DNA of 64,000 nt from Methanobacterium sp. (GTDB lineage Archaea > Methanobacteriota > Methanobacteria > Methanobacteriales > Methanobacteriaceae). Location: contig JASEIM010000006.1 in the NCBI GenBank assembly GCA_030017655.1, positions 31,733 to 95,732 on the forward strand, given 5' to 3'. Below, in pieces: positions 1 to 7,910 of the stretch (position 1 is the first letter of the stretch; every line of letters starts with the position of its first letter). Position numbers and translations under genes: made by a program. Below the pieces are notes generated by a model. That model saw only the letters and a list, made by a program, of their open reading frames with translations, had not been told where the DNA came from and ran no database searches.

Positions 1-789
1 TTTGTGATACTTCCATTACTTCCAAATGAGACTATTGGACCTTTAGGTGTTTTTAATCCCTATCAGATCTGGCTTATGGTAGTATTTATTTCTGGAATAA
101 GCTTTGCTGGATATATATTGATGAAATTTATAGGCGCTGAAAGAGGAATAAGTGCTACTGGAATTATAGGGGGGCTTGTATCCAGTACAGCGGTTACAAC
201 TGCCATGGCAGCAAGAGTTAAAGAATCAGATTTTGTTATCAGGGCAGCAGTATTTGCCACAGTTGTTGCAAGTTCAATGATGTTTTTTCGAGTTCTATTT
301 GAAGTATCAGTAATTAATTCTAATTTAATAGGTATTCTCGTTGCTCCAATGCTTAGTATGGGGATTTTAGGTATTTTTTTAGGCTTTTTAGCATGGAAAA
401 CAACCAAAGTCAGGGAAGTAGGTGAGGATCTTAAACTTAAAAACCCCTTTTCACTTAAACCTGCGTTAATATTTGGTTTATTGTTTTTGATTATTTTATT
501 TATATCTAAAATAGCCGATATTTATTTTGGAAGCAGTGGAATTTACATTACAAGCATCATATCTGGAGTAGCTGACGTGGACGCTATAACAATAAGTATG
601 GCTATCCTTGCAAGGGATACAATATCTAATGAAGTTGCAGTTACTGCAATAACGCTTGCAGCGATATCAAATACGGTTGTTAAATTTTTTATTGCAATGT
701 TTTTTGGAACAAGAAAATTTGGATATTTGATAGGTGTAATATTCGCCCTAATCATTTCAATAGGAATAATTGCTATAATATTTGTCTAA
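1..789 (+). CDS. MgtC/SapB-type membrane protein with DUF4010 domain (5' end outside window)
   Basis: The reading frame is already open at base 1, so only the C-terminal part is seen. About 260 residues form some seven or eight hydrophobic segments with short loops. Small-residue runs such as GGLVSSTAVTTAMAAR and SGVADVDAITISMA are what I recall of the DUF4010 half of MgtC/SapB-like archaeal membrane proteins. By family it is an integral membrane protein, possibly linked to ion homeostasis; its substrate is unknown. The GTG at position 4 is probably an internal valine and not a start. It ends at TAA 789, followed by about 200 bp of AT-rich spacer before thrS. The family call is from motif memory only. 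Confidence 0.7.
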   Translation, partial: FVILPLLPNETIGPLGVFNPYQIWLMVVFISGISFAGYILMKFIGAERGISATGIIGGLVSSTAVTTAMAARVKESDFVIRAAVFATVVASSMMFFRVLFEVSVINSNLIGILVAPMLSMGILGIFLGFLAWKTTKVREVGEDLKLKNPFSLKPALIFGLLFLIILFISKIADIYFGSSGIYITSIISGVADVDAITISMAILARDTISNEVAVTAITLAAISNTVVKFFIAMFFGTRKFGYLIGVIFALIISIGIIAIIFV

Positions 790-994
790 TTAATATTTTT
801 TAACATGCATAATCTCATTAATTTTTAGGGGAATTAAAATCCTGTTTAAAATAAAAATTTAAATAGTGAAAAAATAAATTTTTATGAGTATATATTTTAT
901 TTATTTAAGAAAGACAGGATATTCCAGAATTGTTTAAATCTGTTAATAGAACTAGAATTACTCTTATAACTATTTTAGATTCACGGGTGATAAA

Positions 995-2815
995 ATGAGG
1001 ATACTTTTAATTCATTCTGATTATTTAAAGTATAAAACAAAACAGAAGACAAGAATAGCAGAAGATATTGGAGATAAAAAAAGTGAGGAATTCGAAAATG
1101 CTCTGGTGGTTTTTACCGCAGTTGAGAAGAAAGATGAACAGAATACAGATGAGATTGTAAAAAATGCAGTTTCAGAAATAATCAATGTTTCAGGTCAGGT
1201 AAAACCGGACAATGTAATTATATATCCTTATGCTCATTTAAGTTCTTCTTTAGGCTCTCCTCAATCTGCAAAGAAGATTTTGAAGGATATGGAATCTGAA
1301 CTAAAAGCAAAAAACATCAAAGTCTCAAGAGTTCCATTTGGATGGTACAAATCATTTGAAATATCATGTAAAGGACATCCATTATCTGAACTTTCAAGAA
1401 CCATTACTGTAAAACCTAAAGAAGAAGAAAAGGCAACAGAAGAACCTTCCAAATGGTATGTTTTAAGTAAAGGAGAACTTTATGATCCAGAGGATTATGA
1501 ATTTAAAAACGAAGACCTCAAAAAGCTTACTGATTATGAGCTCGGTAAATTAGAATCCACTGGAGAGGAACCTCCACATGTAAGGCTTATGCGTGAAAAA
1601 GGTCTTGCAGATTACGAACCATCCGCTGATGTTGGGCACCTCAGATGGTACCCTAAAGGCAGATTAGTTCGTGATCTTCTCTCAGATTATGTTTACAACC
1701 TTGTAACAGAGTACGGTGCTATGCCTGTTGAAACTCCAATAATGTATGACCTTGCTGATGAAGCAATAAGGACACATGCAGATAAATTTGGAGAAAGACA
1801 GTACAGAATGGGTACTAAAAAAGAACTCATGTTAAGATTTGCCTGCTGTTTTGGGGCATTTAGAATGCTTTCAGATTCATTTTTAACCTGGAAAAATCTT
1901 CCAGTTGGAGTATATGAACTTTCAACATATAGTTTCCGATTAGAAAAGAGAGGAGAAGTAGTGGGGCTTAAAAGACTTAGAGGATTTACAATGCCTGATT
2001 TCCACTCAGTATGTGCAGATATTCCAAGCTCAATGGAAGAATTTGACAGGCAAATTGATATGTGCATGCAGACTGGAAAAGACCTTGATGTGAATTATGA
2101 AGCTATTTTCAGGGCGACAGCAGACTTCTTTGAAGAAAATAAAGAATGGATATATAATGCAGCAGAAAAAATGGGAAAACCAATACTTCTTGAGATTTTG
2201 CCAAGGCGTAAGCATTACTGGATTGCTAAAATGGACTTTGCAGCTATTGATTACCTTGGAAGGCCTATAGAAAACCCTACAATCCAGATAGACGTTGAAA
2301 GCGCTGAAAGATTTGACATAACATACATTAATGAAGCTGAAGAAGAAGAATATCCTATAATTATCCATTGCAGCCCCACAGGAAGCATAGAGCGCGTTAT
2401 AGGCAGTTTACTTGAAAAAACTGCCATAGAAATAAACGAAAGGCCTCCAATGCTGCCGGTATGGCTTTCACCAACACAGGTAAGAGTAATTCCAATTGCA
2501 GAGAGACATATAGAACTTGCATCATCTCTTGTAGATGAATTAAAAGAAAATAATATAAGAGTTGATATGGATGAACGTCATGAAACTGTTGGTAAAAAAA
2601 TAAGGAATGCTGGAAAGGAATGGGTACCATATACAATTGTAATTGGAGATAAAGAACTTGATAGTGATAAATTCACTGTAAATATTCGTGAAAGTAATGA
2701 AAAAGTTTTAATGGACAAAGATGAACTCATTAATAGAATACATGATGAAGTAAAAGGAATGCCATTCAGGCCGCTGCCTTTACCATTAAAATTATCTAAA
2801 AGAGTTAACTTTTAA
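995..2815 (+). CDS. thrS: Threonyl-tRNA synthetase, archaeal type
   Basis: Charges tRNA-Thr with threonine in the cytoplasm. The 606 residues match the archaeal form. An N-terminal domain (about 1-140, starting [14 protein letters not shown]) is the D-aminoacyl-tRNA-deacylase-like editing domain, which replaces the bacterial N2 domain. The class II core follows, with motif 2 around residues 308-330 ([17 protein letters not shown]) and motif 3 around 458-475 ([15 protein letters not shown]). A C-terminal anticodon-binding domain runs from about 485 to 600 ([15 protein letters not shown]). The ATG is preceded by GGGTGAT, a normal ribosome binding site. It is monocistronic by spacing. The call is secure. 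Confidence 0.97.
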   Translation: MRILLIHSDYLKYKTKQKTRIAEDIGDKKSEEFENALVVFTAVEKKDEQNTDEIVKNAVSEIINVSGQVKPDNVIIYPYAHLSSSLGSPQSAKKILKDMESELKAKNIKVSRVPFGWYKSFEISCKGHPLSELSRTITVKPKEEEKATEEPSKWYVLSKGELYDPEDYEFKNEDLKKLTDYELGKLESTGEEPPHVRLMREKGLADYEPSADVGHLRWYPKGRLVRDLLSDYVYNLVTEYGAMPVETPIMYDLADEAIRTHADKFGERQYRMGTKKELMLRFACCFGAFRMLSDSFLTWKNLPVGVYELSTYSFRLEKRGEVVGLKRLRGFTMPDFHSVCADIPSSMEEFDRQIDMCMQTGKDLDVNYEAIFRATADFFEENKEWIYNAAEKMGKPILLEILPRRKHYWIAKMDFAAIDYLGRPIENPTIQIDVESAERFDITYINEAEEEEYPIIIHCSPTGSIERVIGSLLEKTAIEINERPPMLPVWLSPTQVRVIPIAERHIELASSLVDELKENNIRVDMDERHETVGKKIRNAGKEWVPYTIVIGDKELDSDKFTVNIRESNEKVLMDKDELINRIHDEVKGMPFRPLPLPLKLSKRVNF

Positions 2816-3002
2816 TTAACTCTTTAACTATTTTTATTTTATTATTGCTTATTCATTTTTTTACATGGTTTTATTGGAAAAATAAACATTATGGGCTATA
2901 TTGGAAGTTGATTTTTGGAGTTTTTTTCTTTATAAAAAAATAAAATAAATCTGAGGGTTAAATAGTTTATTATCCTTCTTTATCCATTCTCTCCGTGGTA
3001 AG

Positions 3003-3164
3003 TTACGTTCGGGAACTTGCTATACCATTAACTACAATTATTTCACCGCTCTGGAATTCTATAACGGATGTCCGAGTTTTATCCCCAAATATGCCGTCTT
3101 CTTCTCCGGCTTTATATCCATGAGCATTCAGCCAGCGGTGTATTTTTTTTTTACATCCTCTCAT
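3003..3164 (-). CDS. Small ORF with a PG_binding_1-like domain (53 aa), possibly a gene remnant
   Basis: This 53-codon minus-strand ORF starts at ATG 3164, with GGTGAGG just upstream, and ends at TAA 3003. It reads like one peptidoglycan-binding (PG_binding_1) repeat: HRWLNAHGYKAGEEDGIFG, then DKTRTSVIEFQ, then VVNGIASSRT. The family hallmarks are visible: L-x3-GY, DGIFG-x-KT, the V-x-x-FQ pair and the closing V-x-G-I-x-x-x-x-T. It stops about five residues before a normal domain end and lacks a signal peptide. It could be a leftover of a larger cell-wall protein gene or a tiny real gene. In this lineage such domains would contact pseudomurein or other wall polymers (inference). Confidence 0.45.
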   Translation of the reverse strand: MRGCKKKIHRWLNAHGYKAGEEDGIFGDKTRTSVIEFQSGEIIVVNGIASSRT

Positions 3165-3361
3165 TCCTCACCATTTTTCAACATTAGTTGCATTTTACTT
3201 ACTCCCGAAATTAGATGTTTTATAGTTTATCTTGCAAATAATTAATAAAATTTTTTTATTTTATATCATAATATTTAAAATCGGTATTTATCGTAATTTA
3301 TGCAAATTCTAAAAGTTAGAGGGCACTAAATGTTTTTGAAGTTTTGATAATAGTTTAAATA

Positions 3362-3375
3362 TTATAACTTATAAC
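3362..3375. repeat. TTATAACTTATAAC direct repeat, left copy
   Basis: Exact 14-bp sequence upstream of the parA operon. The same 14 bp recur at 5098-5111 downstream of it. See the cluster at 5027-5111, which is a candidate centromere-like site. Confidence 0.6.
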
Positions 3376-3408
3376 TAATAATTTAGAAGTTAAATGGAGG
3401 TTCTCAAA

Positions 3409-3781
3409 ATCTATCAAAAATCCTCAAAAATCTCCGATTTTTGGGAGCCCTCAAACGCGTAGCATTCTAAAACTTCGATTTTCGATATGTCAAATTCTAA
3501 GAATTTGTCAGCGTTTGGGGCATCATAATCTTTGATTATGATAGCCTACAAAATTGTAAATTTTGTAGCGGAGAAAACAGAGCTTACAAACACAAAGTGT
3601 TTGTGCTCCGAAATTCTACGAATTTCGAGAGTTTTCTCCGGTTATAAAATGCGGAGCATGCAAATCTCCGATTTGCTGCCTGCAAAACTGAAAGTTAGAG
3701 AAACTTTGTTTCTCTACACCAAAAATTCGCAGAATTTTTGAAGCAAGATTTTGGAACCCCAAAAATTAGAATAATTTTTGG
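3409..3781. repeat. Array A: about eleven short hairpins upstream of parA
   Basis: A run of perfect or near-perfect inverted repeats with 4-10 bp arms and 3-nt loops. Examples are 3425-3443 (CAAAAATC, loop TCC), 3475-3485 (TCGA, TTT), 3491-3507 (CAAATTC, TAA), 3522-3542 (ATCATAATC, TTT), 3546-3568 (CTACAAAATT, GTA), 3586-3604 (ACAAACAC, AAA), 3609-3627 (CGAAATTC, TAC), 3660-3676 (GCAAATC, TCC), 3697-3715 (AGAGAAAC, TTT), 3720-3740 (CAAAAATTC, GCA) and 3759-3781 (CCAAAAATTA, GAA). Arm sequences differ from unit to unit, but the geometry is constant and the A-rich arm always comes first. A 10-bp outer stem, 3569-3578 with 3631-3640, encloses two of them. The last arm runs into the parA ribosome binding site. 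Most or all of it probably lies in the parA leader RNA. Confidence 0.85.
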
Positions 3782-3792
3782 AGGACACTGGA

Positions 3793-4569
3793 ATGGGTGA
3801 GGTAATAGCAATATTGAATCAAAAAGGAGGCTGCGGAAAGACCACAACTGCAGTTAATCTATCTACCGCTCTGGCACTTAAGGGGAAGAATGTTTTACTT
3901 GTGGATATTGATCCTCAAGGTAACGCCACAACAAGCTTTGGAATAGAAAAAAACGAGCTTAACAGTACCATATACACAGTATTAACTGGAAAAGATCCGC
4001 TTAAAGATGCAATTGTCCAAACAGGAATTGAGGGAGTGGATCTGGTTCCAAGTAACATTTCCTTAAGCGGTGCTGAAATAGAATTAAGTGGGGAAATTGG
4101 ATTTCATTCCATATTAAAAGAGAATATAGAAGACATAAAGGATTATTTTGACTATATTTTTATTGATGTTCCTCCATCACTGGGTTTACTTACGATAAAT
4201 TCACTGGTTGCTTCAGATAGTGTAATTATTCCTATTCAGGCGGAATTTTATGCACTTGAAGGAATGGCCGATCTTGTAGAGGCTATGCAGCTTGTTGGAA
4301 ACCGTTTAAACAGTCCATCTGAGATAAAAGGCATTCTTCTTACATTATATGACTCAAGAACTAGGCTTGGAAGAGAAGTGTTTAAAAATGTCAAGGAATA
4401 CTTTGGAGAAAAAGAAAACATTTTTAAAACAGCTATTCCCCGAAATGTTAAGCTTGCTGAGGCTCCAAGCCATGGAAAACCGTGTATTTTATATGATGAA
4501 GAGTGTAGAGGAACTTTTGCTTATAATGAACTTGCAGAAGAAATAATCAGCATGGAGAATACAGAATGA
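3793..4569 (+). CDS. parA: ParA/Soj-family partition ATPase
   Basis: A dimerising, DNA-binding P-loop ATPase of the ParA/MinD group that moves replicon DNA during segregation. The deviant Walker A motif QKGGCGKTTTA is at residues 10-20. It is followed by LLVDIDPQGNATTSFG (Walker A') and a Walker B-like YIFIDVPPSLGLL. From ATG 3793 it has 258 residues, normal for Soj-like proteins. This start is preferred because GGAGG (3780-3784) sits 8 nt upstream; the earlier in-frame TTG at 3778 overlaps that site. It overlaps the next gene by ATGA, so the two are cotranslated. The 5' leader is filled by hairpin array A. Confidence 0.92.
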   Translation: MGEVIAILNQKGGCGKTTTAVNLSTALALKGKNVLLVDIDPQGNATTSFGIEKNELNSTIYTVLTGKDPLKDAIVQTGIEGVDLVPSNISLSGAEIELSGEIGFHSILKENIEDIKDYFDYIFIDVPPSLGLLTINSLVASDSVIIPIQAEFYALEGMADLVEAMQLVGNRLNSPSEIKGILLTLYDSRTRLGREVFKNVKEYFGEKENIFKTAIPRNVKLAEAPSHGKPCILYDEECRGTFAYNELAEEIISMENTE

Positions 4570-4904
4570 CCAACAAAAAACAAAGTGGAGCGCTTGGAAA
4601 GGGTCTTGATGCTTTAATAGGCAAAAATTATATTAAAGAGACAAATAAAGAGGAAAAAATAACAGAATCAGAAGATGTATTACGGTCCAGAGTAATGGAT
4701 CCTGAAATAATAGCAGCAATTTTAGATGATGTAAAGAAAAACCCGCGTATCTCACTCTGGTCAGCAAAATCTGCAGCGGTGTTACGATTTTTAAGAAAAA
4801 CAGAGCCCGAATTCAGTATAAGCAGTGAAGCATCTCTTTTAATTGAAGACGCGATAAAAATCAAGTATCCCGAGATATGGGACCTCTTTGAAGAGCATTT
4901 TTAA
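4566..4904 (+). CDS. Short ParB-like partner of ParA (112 aa), no ParB nuclease or HTH domain
   Basis: Overlaps parA by 4 bp (ATGA). Residues 8-19, GALGKGLDALIG, match the N-terminal GLGRGLDALI motif by which bacterial ParB/Spo0J proteins contact and stimulate ParA. A charged linker follows (about 20-50). The C-terminal 60 residues form a compact helical segment (SLWSAKSAAVLRFLRKTEP, then SISSEASLLIEDAIKIKYPE) that I do not recognise. The usual ParB N-terminal CTPase fold and HTH are absent, because the protein is far too short. I infer a minimal adaptor: ParA contact at one end and an unknown DNA- or dimer-forming module at the other. It could instead be a SegB-like protein. Confidence 0.7.
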   Translation: MTNKKQSGALGKGLDALIGKNYIKETNKEEKITESEDVLRSRVMDPEIIAAILDDVKKNPRISLWSAKSAAVLRFLRKTEPEFSISSEASLLIEDAIKIKYPEIWDLFEEHF

Positions 4905-4918
4905 TTATTTTTGTATAA

Positions 4919-4990
4919 TTTGATGTGGGAAAACTTTGTTTCCCAACATCAAAGATTTTATCAGTGCCACGAAAATTCGATTTTGTGGCA
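4919..4990. repeat. Array B: two bulged hairpins downstream of the parA operon
   Basis: Hairpin one spans 4919-4953: TTTGATGT pairs with ACATCAAA, then GGGAAA(A)C with GTTTCCC, around a TTT loop. Hairpin two spans 4965-4990: TGCCAC then AAAAT pairs with ATTTT then GTGGCA, with one bulged G and loop TCG. They share the triloop geometry of array A and follow the operon stop at 4904, so they may also end or protect the transcript. Confidence 0.75.
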
Positions 4991-5026
4991 AGATTTGAAG
5001 ATCATTTTTTTATTATACTTTATACC

Positions 5027-5111
5027 TTATAAGTTAGTATTTATAACTTTGAAGTTATCAGTTATAACAACATCAATTATTAGTTATAACTTAAAATTTA
5101 TAACTTATAAC
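5027..5111. promoter_or_regulatory. Cluster of TTATAAC-type repeats; candidate parS-like site
   Basis: Five or more copies of TTATAA(C/G) lie within 85 bp: 5027-5033, 5041-5047, the 8-bp palindrome GTTATAAC at 5061-5068 and 5083-5090, and the 14-mer TTATAACTTATAAC at 5098-5111. The last is an exact copy of 3362-3375 on the other side of the parA operon. Iterated palindromes flanking a par operon are the usual form of a partition site, so a centromere role is a reasonable inference. AT-rich background weakens the case, and another AGTTATAACT occurs at about 50804. Confidence 0.4.
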
Positions 5112-5153
5112 AGGATCAATTAAAACTTTTAAGTAAGTAATATAATGAAAAAT

Positions 5154-6275
5154 TTAAAAGTTTAAAACCGATTGATAAGATTTATTCAGCTTGATAAAGG
5201 GTTCAGCACGTTTTACAGCCACACCAAGATTTTTAAGCTCTTCTAACTTTTTAATTCCAATCCCACGCTTTCTGAGGGTTATAATTTTTTTTGCAGATAT
5301 TTTGCCAATTCCAGGAATTCTTATAAGCTCTTCAAACGATGCTTCATTGATTTCGATGGGAAATAACTCTCTATTGTTCATTGCAAAAGAATATTTGGGG
5401 TCAATTTCAGTTTCTATGTTTCCATCTTTATCAAATACCAGTTCGTCCAGGGAAAAGTCATAGGAATTCAGCAAAAAATCTGCCTGATAAAGCCTTGATG
5501 TCCGTTTGGGATGGGGAATATCATGATTTTCAAGAGGAGTACCTTTCAGAGGATTAAAGGCACTGAAATAACTTCTTTTTATCTCGAACTTATCAGAAAG
5601 CCATTTTGATCTCTTGAGAACATCTTCATCACTCTCATCTGTTGCTCCTACAATAAACTGGGTGGTCTGTCCAGAAGGCGCCATATGGGAGTCTTTTTTC
5701 GATAATCTGTGGATCCACTTCATCCTCCTTAAGATATCAATTTCAAAATTTTTGGTACTGGTTAATTCTTCAAATCCATCAGGAGTTGCAGATTCTATAT
5801 TCACGCTTACACGATTTGCTAAGCTCATAGCTCTTTTAATAAGGTCAAAAGATGTTCCGGGAAGGATTTTAAGATGAATATAGCCGTCATATCCATAATC
5901 TCTGAGTATTCTTGCAACTTCTATTTCCTTCTCCATTGAATATTCTATATCTTTTGAAGCTCCTGAACTTAAAAATAAACCTTCAACATATTTTCTATTA
6001 AAATAGTCTAAAAACAAAGTGGAAAGTTCTTCTGGAGTGAATTCATAACGCTCTAATTTGCTACTCCTACTATTCATACAGTATTTACAGTCATTAGAGC
6101 ATTTGTTAGTCATTAAAACCTTAAAAATTGGTATGCACTGTCCATTAGGTGAAGTGCTATTATATATTCCTGGAATTTTTCCTGAAATATAGGTTTCAAT
6201 ACCTGGATCTACATAATTACATAGATCATATTTGGCAGATTCCCCCAGAATTTTGAGTTTTTTTTGACTGTTCAT
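5154..6275 (-). CDS. Radical SAM protein with C-terminal helix-hairpin-helix (putative DNA modification/repair)
   Basis: 373 residues from ATG 6275; a TTG three bases upstream is also possible. The 4Fe-4S/SAM motif is C59-x3-C63-x2-C66 (CSNDCKYC). Residues around 310-335 form a helix-hairpin-helix (IPGIGKISAKKII), a non-specific DNA-binding element. The opening KLKILGESAKYD and the overall layout match the family usually annotated as putative DNA modification/repair radical SAM protein, which in bacteria is linked to a uracil-DNA-glycosylase-like gene. No such partner is adjacent here. The substrate is unknown; DNA or nucleic-acid modification is inferred from the HhH. Confidence 0.85.
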   Translation of the reverse strand: MNSQKKLKILGESAKYDLCNYVDPGIETYISGKIPGIYNSTSPNGQCIPIFKVLMTNKCSNDCKYCMNSRSSKLERYEFTPEELSTLFLDYFNRKYVEGLFLSSGASKDIEYSMEKEIEVARILRDYGYDGYIHLKILPGTSFDLIKRAMSLANRVSVNIESATPDGFEELTSTKNFEIDILRRMKWIHRLSKKDSHMAPSGQTTQFIVGATDESDEDVLKRSKWLSDKFEIKRSYFSAFNPLKGTPLENHDIPHPKRTSRLYQADFLLNSYDFSLDELVFDKDGNIETEIDPKYSFAMNNRELFPIEINEASFEELIRIPGIGKISAKKIITLRKRGIGIKKLEELKNLGVAVKRAEPFIKLNKSYQSVLNF

Positions 6276-6730
6276 CAAGTTTTATTATCTTGAATTTATT
6301 TATTAGATTTTTCGTTTCATAAAAACTTTATAAATCCAGTAGATTTTTTCTTTAATTTCTTAAAATTTAATATAAACCATTAAATTCATACTTCATCCTA
6401 ATAAAACTGTATTTTTAGGGTATCTGCTCCAAAAAAATCCCTTATCAAAGATACTTCCCTTTTTGAAAAAGATTTTAACCGGGCAAAATCATCAAATACT
6501 TAACCTTTCAATAAATAAACATTTTTTGATGATTTAAAGATAAAAATAAGAACGGATTAACGAAATTTCTATTTCAGTAGTATAATTCCTTATATGGTGG
6601 CTTTAATTCATAAATAGCACCTATAAATAGCTTTTTTTGGGATTTTAAAACAAAATCTTTAAATATCAAAACTTCTTTAAATGTAATACTAATTTATACA
6701 AAATTATTCAAAATTCATGGAGGAGATACA
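6276..6730. other. Spacer with tandem TATA-like repeats and a possible decayed coding trace
   Basis: About 455 bp without a clear gene. A direct repeat ATAAATAGC occurs at 6610-6618 and 6623-6631 (13-bp period), resembling two tandem TATA boxes; another TATA-like TTTAAATAT lies at about 6658. These probably drive the small exported protein downstream. On the minus strand about 6378-6490 there is a 34-codon stop-free stretch without a start (DDFARLKSFSKREVSLIRDF) that continues in another frame. It reads like protein and may be a fossil gene, but I cannot identify it. Confidence 0.35.
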
Positions 6731-7165
6731 ATTAAGCGAAGATATGCTTACGTGCCAGTATTTATGCTTTGCATGTTTATAGGTAGTCTGTTTTCTTTTG
6801 GGGCTTTAAATAATTATGGAACAACTGATATAGAACCAATTGATTCTTCTAAGGCTATAGCTGGAATGAATAATAATCATGCTTCTTACATATCTGAAGC
6901 AAATGCTAAATCTAAAATTAAGAGAGGCAATGTATTGTCAGTGCGAGGTAAATGTTCCTGCAGTTTACTTACAGATTATAAAATGCATCGTGCTAAATGG
7001 CTAAATTATTGTCCGCAGTGCCATAAATATGGAACATTGAGATTCACCAGAGGGGGAGGATGTCCTGAAGGAATGCTGTACTGTACCCGATGTGATGCTG
7101 ATTTCTGCGCAGTACATGGTAAAGAACATGTATATCGTGGTGCAACATATCTAAGATCAGCATAA
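6731..7165 (+). CDS. Small exported Cys-rich (zinc-ribbon-like) protein
   Basis: The mature part carries six or more cysteines: GKCSCS, NYCPQCHKYGTL, then GCPEGMLYCTRCDADFC. The CPxC/CxxC pairs plus a late Cys and His look like a zinc-binding fold. I recall similar YCPxCxKYGTL modules on cell-wall or transglutaminase-like proteins of Methanobacteriales. The N-terminus is a signal peptide or membrane anchor. Start choice: GGAGGAGA (6719-6726) lies 4 nt before an in-frame ATT at 6731 that would give (M)KRRYAYVPVFMLCMFIG, an ideal signal peptide with a basic n-region. GTG 6752 and ATG 6764 are poorly spaced and lose the basic residues. A non-AUG start is therefore likely, but unproven. Confidence 0.6.
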   Translation: MKRRYAYVPVFMLCMFIGSLFSFGALNNYGTTDIEPIDSSKAIAGMNNNHASYISEANAKSKIKRGNVLSVRGKCSCSLLTDYKMHRAKWLNYCPQCHKYGTLRFTRGGGCPEGMLYCTRCDADFCAVHGKEHVYRGATYLRSA

Positions 7166-7344
7166 ATAATGAATTTGCAGAGATTTGATTAAAAAAACAT
7201 TTTATTAACCTTTTTATTTTAGGGAATTATATTAATGAGCCAAATCTGCATAAGCATATTTTAGAGTAATTTATCCTATTTAATGGATTATTAATTCCTA
7301 AAGTTTATATAATAAAAGATTTCCATCTTCAAATGGTGTTAAAA

Positions 7345-7902
7345 ATGTCCATCTTAGTTATAGGAATTATTTTATTCGTCATAATAGTTTTAGTGCTTTT
7401 AATTGTTGGTATGTATAACAGTTTGGTCGGATCGCGTAACCGGGTTAAAAATGCATGGTCTCAGATAGATGTTCAACTGAACAGAAGAGCTGATCTGATA
7501 CCTAACCTGATAGAAACAGTTAAGGGTTATGCTAAACACGAAAAAACTGTATTTCAAAATGTTACTGAAGCAAGAGCTAACCTTATGAATGCTAAAACCG
7601 TTCAAGAAAATGCTGAAGCAAATAATATCTTAACTGACACATTAAAAAGTCTTTTTGCTGTGGCAGAAAATTACCCAGAATTAAAGGCCAATGAAAATTT
7701 TTTGGAGTTACAAAGCCAGTTACAAGAAACAGAGGATAAAATAGCATATTCAAGACAATTCTACAATGATACAGTGCTGATGTACAATAATAAGATTCAA
7801 ATGTTTCCAAGCAGTATAATAGCTCGACAATTTAACTTTACCGAGGCAGAGTTCTTTGAAGTTGAAGAATCTGTTCGTTCAGTTCCAAAAGTTGAATTTT
7901 AG
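7345..7902 (+). CDS. lemA: LemA family protein
   Basis: One N-terminal membrane helix (about residues 3-24, [20 protein letters not shown]) is followed by the LemA helical-bundle domain. It shows the signature [40 protein letters not shown] and the end [14 protein letters not shown]. The start is ATG 7345, with GGTG 6 nt upstream; an in-frame ATG at 7333 overlaps that site. LemA proteins are membrane-anchored and of unclear function. They very commonly sit next to a DUF2207 gene, as here (8 bp to the next ATG), suggesting an envelope-associated pair. Confidence 0.9.
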   Translation: MSILVIGIILFVIIVLVLLIVGMYNSLVGSRNRVKNAWSQIDVQLNRRADLIPNLIETVKGYAKHEKTVFQNVTEARANLMNAKTVQENAEANNILTDTLKSLFAVAENYPELKANENFLELQSQLQETEDKIAYSRQFYNDTVLMYNNKIQMFPSSIIARQFNFTEAEFFEVEESVRSVPKVEF

Positions 7903-7910
7903 GTGTTATA

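Larger units (their letters stand above)
2816..3408. other. Spacer between thrS and the parA region
   Basis: About 590 bp of AT-rich DNA with no long open frame. The thrS stop is followed by T-rich runs that could serve as an archaeal terminator (about 2816-2850). Inside is one small minus-strand ORF with a peptidoglycan-binding-like sequence (3003-3164, listed separately). From about 3240 to 3400 the sequence is very AT-rich and probably holds the parA promoter. A direct repeat TTATAACTTATAAC lies at 3362-3375. Confidence 0.6.

Noticed and set aside
3532..3741. A 69-codon plus-strand ORF
   Set aside because: It lies entirely within the hairpin array and its sequence simply follows the arms; no ribosome binding site.
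3409..3781. CRISPR array
   Set aside because: The spacing is array-like, but there is no conserved repeat sequence; each hairpin has its own arms, spacing is irregular and no cas gene is present.
6487..6537. AATCATCAAA...TTTGATGATT inverted repeat as an RNA gene
   Set aside because: The arms are separated by a long AT-rich loop with no other conserved feature.
6717..6782. A 21-codon ORF starting ATGGAGGAG just before the Cys-rich protein
   Set aside because: It would use the next gene's ribosome binding site as its own codons, has no site of its own and encodes nothing recognisable.
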